Shown: piece by piece, positions 45,113 to 50,119 of the stretch
How the letters are laid out: each line of letters starts with the position of its first letter
Position numbering within the stretch: the first letter of the stretch is position 1
Assembly: GCA_024639885.1 (NCBI GenBank)
Contig: JAHEGD010000015.1
Coordinates: 1-50,119 of the forward strand
Direction: 5' to 3'
Length of the DNA stretch: 50,119 nucleotides
Source: Porticoccaceae bacterium
GTDB taxonomy: Bacteria > Pseudomonadota > Gammaproteobacteria > Pseudomonadales > Porticoccaceae
Notes under the pieces: model-generated
Seen by the model: only the letters and a program-made list of their open reading frames with translations
The model's database searches: none
What the model was told of the DNA's origin: nothing
Position numbers and translations under genes: made by a program

Positions 45113-45640
45113 TTAGCGGTGGTGTTGGCTGCGTGCGGCTTGGCGGCGCTGCCAGTTGACGATCACCCGCCAGCGCCACGCCCAGAACACCGCGAAGTAG
45201 CAGAGGGTGGCCGAGACTGTCGCGACTACCAAGCTGCCGACCCCAAGCGGTAGCAAAATTTGGCTGCCGACGCCGCTAAACCACTCCCAGGTTAACGCTA
45301 TCGATTGCTGGTCTGGGCTCTGGCCGAGCAGCCGCGCGCCGAGTTTGTAGTTGAGATAGAAAATCGGGCCGATGGTAACCGGGTTGCTGATCCACACCAA
45401 TACCACCGAGATGGCCAGGTTGGCGCGCCACCAGAAGGCGACCAGCGCAGCAATCGGGCTCTGTATGGGTACCGGTAAGAAGGCGCAGAAAACACCGATA
45501 AAGACCGCCTGCGATACCGATTGGCGGTTGATATGGAGTAGGTTGGGGTCGCGCAACAGCCCGCGCAGCCAGCGCAGCGACGGGCGAGCCAGCAGGGTTG
45601 GCAGGTCGGGTAACAGCTTGCGCACTAGTTTGCGGGGCAT
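45113..45640 (-). CDS. DUF2062-domain membrane protein
   Basis: 175 aa, about three hydrophobic stretches (residues 45-70, 75-95, 130-155). The conserved block RQSVSQAVFIGVFCAFLPVP plus SNPVTIGPIFYLNYKLG is the DUF2062 core. Inner-membrane protein of unknown function, common in proteobacteria near lol or comEC genes. Convergent with lolE, 2 bp apart. Start by length and family; a clear binding site is missing. Confidence 0.87.
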   Translation of the reverse strand: MPRKLVRKLLPDLPTLLARPSLRWLRGLLRDPNLLHINRQSVSQAVFIGVFCAFLPVPIQSPIAALVAFWWRANLAISVVLVWISNPVTIGPIFYLNYKLGARLLGQSPDQQSIALTWEWFSGVGSQILLPLGVGSLVVATVSATLCYFAVFWAWRWRVIVNWQRRQAARSQHHR

Positions 45641-45698
45641 CTGGACACCGTCACACGTCTTGAAAGGGCGCTATTATGCCGCCGCCGCGGCGATGCGG

Positions 45699-46154
45699 CT
45701 AGCAGTTATTGGCCGCCTCGTGGGCGAGCAGCCAAGCTTTGTTGGCCGCCCCTAAATTGTAGCCGCCGGCCGCGCCGGCCGCGGTGATCACCCGGTGGCA
45801 GGGGATTAGCAGCGGCAGCGGGTTAGCTGCGTTGGCGGTGCCGACCGCGCGCGCGGCGGCGCGGTTGCCCAGCTGCTCGGCGAGCCAGCTGTAGCTGCGG
45901 GTTTGGCCGTAGCCGATGGTTTGCAGCTGCGCCCAGCAGCGCTGCTGAAAGGCGCTGCCGGCGGCGGCCAGTGGCAGCTCAAAGTGGCGCAGCTGGCCGG
46001 CAAAATAGGCGGTTAGCTGCTGCGCGGCGAGCGCGGTGAGGGCGTTTGGGCGGCCACTGGCGCGGGTGGTTTGCACCGCGGTAATGGCGCTGTTGCTGGC
46101 GACAATGGTCAGCTGGCCGATCGGGCTGTCAATCACTTGGCTGTAGTTGGGCAT
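45699..46154 (-). CDS. ogt: Methylated-DNA-protein cysteine methyltransferase
   Basis: 151 aa. Active-site PCHRVI with the acceptor Cys near residue 120, the arginine-finger helix region RAVGTANAANPLP, and the HTH region. A one-domain Ogt form, without the AdaA part. Repairs O6-methylguanine by suicide alkyl transfer. Divergent from the ABC exporter genes, 103 bp apart. Confidence 0.93.
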   Translation of the reverse strand: MPNYSQVIDSPIGQLTIVASNSAITAVQTTRASGRPNALTALAAQQLTAYFAGQLRHFELPLAAAGSAFQQRCWAQLQTIGYGQTRSYSWLAEQLGNRAAARAVGTANAANPLPLLIPCHRVITAAGAAGGYNLGAANKAWLLAHEAANNC

Positions 46155-46257
46155 GGCGGCCGCTCCGGTATTTGCCCGCGGCGCTAGAGCAATCGCCGCC
46201 GGCCAGTTAGAATACGCGCCTTATCCGCGCGCACTGCGCCTGTTAACAGGAACGATT

Positions 46258-47199
46258 ATGCAGCCAGCACTGGCAGTTGAACAGCTTCACAAAGAGTATG
46301 CGAACGGCTTTAAGGCGCTCAATGGGGTCAGCTTTAATGTTGCCCAAGGCGATTTTTTTGCGCTGCTTGGCCCCAACGGCGCCGGCAAGTCGACCACCAT
46401 CGGTATTATCAGCTCGCTGGTGCGCAAGAGCGCCGGCACAGTTAAAGTATTCGGGGTTGATATCGACAGCGATTTTTCTGCCGCCAAGCAGCTGATTGGC
46501 GTCGTGCCGCAAGAGTTTAACTTCAGCCAGTTTGAGAAGCTGATCGACATTCTGATCCACCAGGCCGGTTACTACGGTATCCCGCAGCGCCAGGCACTGC
46601 AGCTGGCCGAGCGCTACCTCAAGCAGCTCGGCCTGTGGGAACGTCGCAACCAGCAGTCGCGCACGCTCTCTGGCGGGATGAAACGCCGACTGATGATCGC
46701 CCGCGCGCTGATGCACAGCCCCAAGCTGCTTATTTTAGACGAGCCGACCGCCGGGGTAGACATTGAGCTGCGCCGCTCGATGTGGGAGTTTTTGCAAGAG
46801 ATCAACCGCCAGGGCACCACCATTATTCTGACCACCCACTACCTGGAAGAGGCCGAGTCGCTGTGCCGCAATATCGCCATCATCGACCAGGGCCGGATTG
46901 TTGAGAACACCTCGATGAAGGCGCTGCTCAAGCAGCTCAACAAAGAGCACCTGGTGCTAGATGTCAGCCAGCCACTGAGCGCCGCGCCGCAGATCGACGG
47001 CTACCCAATGACCCTGCGCGACGAGCACAGCCTAGAGGTAGAGGTGGAGAAGAGCCGCTCGCTCAACCAGCTGTTTACCCAACTTAGTGCGCACGGCGTG
47101 GACGTGGTGAGTATGCGCAATAAATCTAATCGCCTAGAGGAGCTGTTCCTGTCGCTGGTGGACGCCAGCCTAGAGAGCAAAGCGGAGGCATCAGCATGA
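46258..47199 (+). CDS. ABC-2 type exporter ATP-binding protein, YadG-like
   Basis: 313 aa from the ATG at 46258 (ACAGGAA upstream); an upstream ATG at 46147 falls in the ogt start. Walker A GPNGAGKST, signature LSGGMKRRLM, Walker B LLILDEPTAGVD, and a switch His in TTHYLEEAE. The 60-residue C-terminal extension is typical of YadG-type ATPases. Overlaps its permease by 4 bp. The exported substrate is unknown. Confidence 0.92.
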   Translation: MQPALAVEQLHKEYANGFKALNGVSFNVAQGDFFALLGPNGAGKSTTIGIISSLVRKSAGTVKVFGVDIDSDFSAAKQLIGVVPQEFNFSQFEKLIDILIHQAGYYGIPQRQALQLAERYLKQLGLWERRNQQSRTLSGGMKRRLMIARALMHSPKLLILDEPTAGVDIELRRSMWEFLQEINRQGTTIILTTHYLEEAESLCRNIAIIDQGRIVENTSMKALLKQLNKEHLVLDVSQPLSAAPQIDGYPMTLRDEHSLEVEVEKSRSLNQLFTQLSAHGVDVVSMRNKSNRLEELFLSLVDASLESKAEASA

Positions 47200-47969
47200 C
47201 CAGCCAACAGTTGTGGATTGCCTTTATTACTATCGTGCGCCGCGAGATCCGGCGCTTTTTGCGCATCTGGCCGCAGACTCTGCTGCCACCAGTGATCACC
47301 ATGGTGCTCTACTTTGTCATCTTCGGTAAGTTGATTGGCGGGCGTATAGGCGAGATGGCCGGGCTGCCGTACATTCAGTTTGTCGCGCCCGGGCTGATTA
47401 TGATGTCGGTGATCACCAACTCCTACTCCAATGTGGTGTCGTCGTTTTTTAGCAGCAAGTTCCAAAAGAACATCGAAGAGCTGCTGGTATCGCCAACCCC
47501 CAATGCGCTGATTCTGGCCGGCTATGTGGTCGGCGGTATGTGCCGTGGGCTGGGGGTAGGGCTGATCGTCACCTGTGTGGCGATTGTGTTTGCCGATTTG
47601 TCGCTGCACAGCCTGCCAGTGACCATCGCGATTGTACTGATGACCTCGCTGACCTTCTCGCTAGCCGGGCTGATCAATGCGCTGTTTGCCGGTAGCTTTG
47701 ACGACATCTCGATCATCCCAACCTTTGTACTGACCCCGCTCACCTACCTTGGCGGGGTGTTTTACTCGATCGGCCTGCTCGGCAGCTTCTGGGGCAGCGT
47801 CTCGCTCGCCAACCCGATCTTGTACATGGTTAACGCGTTCCGCTACGGGCTGACTGGTATCACTGACATCGATATCGTCTGGGCGTTTGCGATGTTGGCG
47901 CTGTTCTCCAGCGCGCTGTTTGGCTGGGCGCTCTACCTGCTGCAGCGCGGCTCGCGGTTGCGCAGCTAG
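47196..47969 (+). CDS. ABC-2 type exporter permease, YadH-like
   Basis: 257 aa with six hydrophobic segments and the ABC-2 signature VTPLTYLGGVFYSIGLLG-type region (reading VLTPLTYLGGVFYSIG). Starts in the ATGA at the end of the ATPase gene. Forms an inner-membrane exporter with it. The next gene (queF) begins in the stop (TAGTG). Confidence 0.92.
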   Translation: MTSQQLWIAFITIVRREIRRFLRIWPQTLLPPVITMVLYFVIFGKLIGGRIGEMAGLPYIQFVAPGLIMMSVITNSYSNVVSSFFSSKFQKNIEELLVSPTPNALILAGYVVGGMCRGLGVGLIVTCVAIVFADLSLHSLPVTIAIVLMTSLTFSLAGLINALFAGSFDDISIIPTFVLTPLTYLGGVFYSIGLLGSFWGSVSLANPILYMVNAFRYGLTGITDIDIVWAFAMLALFSSALFGWALYLLQRGSRLRS

Positions 47970-48793
47970 TGGCGGATTACCGCGACACCGAGCTGGGCCA
48001 GCAGACGGTCTACCCAACCGCCTACGACCCGGCGCTGCTCTACCCGATAGCGCGCAGTAAAGGGCGCAGCGAGATCGGCCTAGCGGGTGCACTATCGTTT
48101 AGCGGCCACGACCTGTGGACCGCCTATGAGCTCTCTTGGCTGCAGCCCGGCGGCCTGCCGCAGGTGGCAATCGCCGAGATCAGCGTGCCGGCTGACTCGC
48201 CCAATATCATCGAATCTAAAAGCTTTAAGCTCTACCTCAACTCGCTCAACCAGCAGGTGGTGGCGGGGCAGTTTGAACTGCAGCAGCTGTTGGCCGCCGA
48301 CCTTAGCCGTGCCGCTGGCGCGCCGGTAGCCGTGACGGTTTACCCGCTGGAAGAGTACGCTGCACTGCGCCCGATCGGCGAGCCGCACGGGTTCTGTATC
48401 GACCATCAGGCGATCACTATCGACAGCTACCAGCGCGGCCAACTGGCCCCGCAAGCCGCCGCCGGCGAGCTGGTGACCGAGCTGCTCTACTCGCACCTGC
48501 TGCGCACCAACTGCCCGGTGACCGACCAGCCGGACTGGGCGAGTATTTATATCGCCTACACCGGTCCCAAGCTCGACCGCGAGGCGCTGCTGCGCTACTT
48601 GGTGTCGTACCGCAGCCACCAAGATTTTCACGAGCAGTGCATCGAGGCGATCACCGTCGATCTGATCAACCACTGCCGCCCACAGCAGCTGACTGTAACC
48701 GGCCGCTACACCCGCCGTGGCGGGCTCGACATCAACCCGCAGCGCAGTGTTGGCAGCCCAATTTCGCTGAACTGCCGGCAGGTGAGGCAGTAG
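47969..48793 (+). CDS. queF: NADPH-dependent 7-cyano-7-deazaguanine reductase
   Basis: 274 aa, unimodular (E. coli-length) QueF. GTG start shared with the permease stop. Active Cys182 in TNCPVT and Asp189 in QPDW keep the family's 7-residue spacing; the NADPH-binding segment is ESKSFKLYLNS. It reduces preQ0 to preQ1 for queuosine in tRNA. The gene is translationally coupled to the unrelated exporter genes. Confidence 0.96.
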   Translation: MADYRDTELGQQTVYPTAYDPALLYPIARSKGRSEIGLAGALSFSGHDLWTAYELSWLQPGGLPQVAIAEISVPADSPNIIESKSFKLYLNSLNQQVVAGQFELQQLLAADLSRAAGAPVAVTVYPLEEYAALRPIGEPHGFCIDHQAITIDSYQRGQLAPQAAAGELVTELLYSHLLRTNCPVTDQPDWASIYIAYTGPKLDREALLRYLVSYRSHQDFHEQCIEAITVDLINHCRPQQLTVTGRYTRRGGLDINPQRSVGSPISLNCRQVRQ

Positions 48794-48922
48794 CGGTACA
48801 GCGCGGCCTTAACGTTTGGGCTATTGTTTGTAGGGGCAAGTGGGCTTTTTTGACGGCTAGCCTTGCGTCTTGTGCAAGTTGCAATGAAGAGAGTGCGCTG
48901 CAGATTACGAGGATGATCACTA

Positions 48923-49261
48923 ATGGACAAAATCACCGTTCATCCCGGCGGGTTTATCAAGCGCAACTACCTTGATGAGTTGGATATCAAGGCGACCGAG
49001 CTTGCTGCAGCGCTCGAGATATCCTAATCCACTCTTAGTCGGTTTTTGCATGAGAAAATTGATCTCTCAGCCGCGTTAGCCGTTAAGCTCAGCAAAGTAC
49101 TTGGCCGCAGTGCAGAGAGCTGGCTGGCGATGCAGGCCAGCCATACTTTAGCGCGTGACAAGGCCGAGCTGGCAACCTGGCAGCCCAGCTGGCAACTCAC
49201 ATCGCAAGGGTTGGTGGCGGTTAACAAATCCAACTCTAAAAACAAGTCTGCGGCGGCCTGA
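48923..49261 (+). pseudogene. HigA-family antitoxin, broken by an in-frame stop
   Basis: The HigA/VapI-type HTH protein (HPGGFIKRNYLDELDIKATE, then STLSRFLHEKIDLSAALAVK and LGRSAESWLAMQA) runs in one frame from the ATG at 48923 to 49261, but codon 35 is TAA (49025-49027) inside the helix-turn-helix. Without it the product would be 112 aa, normal for HigA. Just before it, a frame ends DYEDDH-stop, like the tail of HigB toxins, and nearby RGKWAF also recalls HigB, so a decayed toxin may precede it. Bases 48794-48922 otherwise hold no intact gene. A genuine nonsense mutation or a sequencing error. Confidence 0.8.
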
Positions 49262-49339
49262 TGCCGCCCTGCAGTTAGCTTGCAGTTAATCAAGGGCTAT
49301 TAAAATCGGCTCTGTTTGTCAATATTAAGAGAAGCCACT

Positions 49340-49885
49340 ATGGCGCTAAAAGCCACCATCTACAAAGCCACGCTCAACGTCACCGACATGGATCGGCACC
49401 ACTACCAAGAGTACCCGCTGACGCTAGCTTGCCACCCATCAGAAACCGAGGCCAGGATGCTGCTGCGGCTGTTGGCGTTCGCCTTGTACGCCGATGACCG
49501 GCTGGTATTTGGCCGGGGCATTAGCACCGACGACGAGCCAGATTTGTGGCAAAAGTCGTTAACTGGCGAGATCGAGCTATGGATTGATCTGGGCATCCCA
49601 GACGAAAGCCGTATCCGCAAAGCCTGCGGCCGCGCGGGGCGTGTCGTACTGCTTGTTTATGGCGAAAAATCGGCACAAGTGTGGTGGCCCAAGCACGCTA
49701 GTGCGCTAGAGCGGTTTAAAAACCTCACCGTGCTACAAGTCTCGGACAGCTCAATGGAGGCACTGGCAAGCCTAGCGAGCAGCAACATGAGTTTGCAATG
49801 CGTGATCGACGACGGCCAGGTGAGCGTAACCAGTAGCGAGCGCGATACCTTGATCGGGGTCGATCTGGTAACGCTTAAAGGCTGA
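49340..49885 (+). CDS. yaeQ: YaeQ family protein
   Basis: 181 aa from the ATG at 49340 (GAGAAG upstream); an in-frame start at 49316 is less likely. The YaeQ signature is visible: ALKATIYKATLNVTDMDRHH, TLACHPSETEARMLLRLLAF and the core LWQKSLTGEIELWIDLGIPD. The fold resembles PD-(D/E)XK nucleases but the function is unclear. It stands alone before a bidirectional terminator; bases 49886-50025 show nothing else. Confidence 0.95.
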   Translation: MALKATIYKATLNVTDMDRHHYQEYPLTLACHPSETEARMLLRLLAFALYADDRLVFGRGISTDDEPDLWQKSLTGEIELWIDLGIPDESRIRKACGRAGRVVLLVYGEKSAQVWWPKHASALERFKNLTVLQVSDSSMEALASLASSNMSLQCVIDDGQVSVTSSERDTLIGVDLVTLKG

Positions 49886-50025
49886 GCTTTGTGCCATTTG
49901 CCGCGGCTTCAGTTATTCAGAAAGACCTATAGCAATCCCATCATTTATAACAGCAATTAAAGCTTTGGCAGGGCTCAGCTTCGTACGACGCAGTGCAGTA
50001 ACCTGGAGTAATGGTCACCACAGAC

Positions 50026-50054
50026 AAAAAAACCCAGCCGAAGCTGGGTTTTTT
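50026..50054. terminator. Bidirectional terminator between yaeQ and the right-edge gene
   Basis: AACCCAGC-cgaa-GCTGGGTT stem (50031-50038 with 50043-50050) with A tract before and T tract after, usable from both sides. It serves yaeQ and the convergent gene at the right edge. Confidence 0.9.
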
Positions 50055-50069
50055 ATACGTTGCTGCCTG

Positions 50070-50119
50070 TTAGTTTGAACCAAAGGCCTTGCTTACAGTA
50101 ACGCCGTACATACGCGGCA
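50070..50119 (-). CDS. 3' end of an outer-membrane beta-barrel protein (probably TonB-dependent receptor)
   Basis: Partial gene cut by the window edge. The last codons read PRMYGVTVSKAFGSN-stop, the form of the final beta strand of TonB-dependent receptors (PR-x-YGVTVS). Only 15 residues are visible, so the call is tentative. The terminator at 50026 follows its stop. Confidence 0.45.
   Translation of the reverse strand, partial: PRMYGVTVSKAFGSN

Noticed and set aside
49025-49027. Recoded stop codon in higA (for example selenocysteine)
   Set aside because: TAA is not used for selenocysteine or pyrrolysine; a nonsense mutation is the simpler reading.

Overview
The window (about 60% GC or higher by eye, densely coded) reads as chromosome of a marine-type gammaproteobacterium related to the Pseudomonas/Cellvibrio lineage. 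The evidence is a complete Na+-translocating NADH:quinone reductase operon, soluble transhydrogenase SthA, LexA, the Lol lipoprotein exporter, and a long gene order (topA, topA-linked gene, lexA, nagZ, csiV, mfd, gap, nqrA-F, apbE, nqrM, sthA, lolC-D-E) that I recognise from Pseudomonas aeruginosa around PA3011-PA2986. The left edge (ihfA, merR-like gene, tRNA-Pro-GGG) is also a familiar gammaproteobacterial arrangement.

Layout. 1-1533: ihfA, a MerR-type regulator and tRNA-Pro, followed by a partial duplication of the tRNA 3' end with its terminator, a cluster of hairpins and a tandem array of REP/MITE-like palindromes. 1534-10890: a catabolic block. A six-gene minus-strand operon (BKACE-family enzyme, carboxyltransferase, acyl-CoA dehydrogenase, biotin carboxylase/biotin carrier, SDR, crotonase) diverges from a second acyl-CoA dehydrogenase and a TetR regulator, with a perfect 7-4-7 palindrome between them. 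10832-15514: a methyltransferase, an IlvD/Edd sugar-acid dehydratase with an SDR, TatD nuclease and a universal stress protein. 15597-25380: topA-lexA-nagZ region with small conserved genes, an MscS-type channel and PlsC. 25419-32138: csiV, mfd and a long-form GAPDH. 32139-33430: about 1.3 kb without genes, filled by a second, more elaborate set of the same palindromic repeat family. 33431-45110: nqrABCDEF-apbE-nqrM, sthA, lolCDE. 45113-50119: DUF2062 protein, Ogt, a YadGH-like ABC exporter, QueF, a broken HigA antitoxin, YaeQ and the last codons of an outer-membrane protein.

How the genes work together. The catabolic block looks like degradation of a branched or terpenoid/steroid-derived acyl-CoA by dehydrogenation, biotin-dependent carboxylation, hydration and cleavage. 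The nqr-apbE-nqrM-sthA run is a respiratory sodium pump with its flavinylation and maturation factors plus a pyridine-nucleotide balancer. lolCDE serves outer-membrane lipoprotein export.

The most unusual items are: (i) a two-core family of palindromic mobile repeats whose ends have grown into tandem arrays (24-bp on the left, 34-bp on the right); (ii) the acyl-CoA carboxylation operon carrying a BKACE enzyme under a KstR2-like regulator; (iii) mfd, whose only start codon compatible with a full-length protein is ATC behind a perfect ribosome binding site; (iv) an eight-unit octamer repeat of Shine-Dalgarno-like cores in front of an mscS gene; (v) the tRNA-Pro 3'-end duplication.
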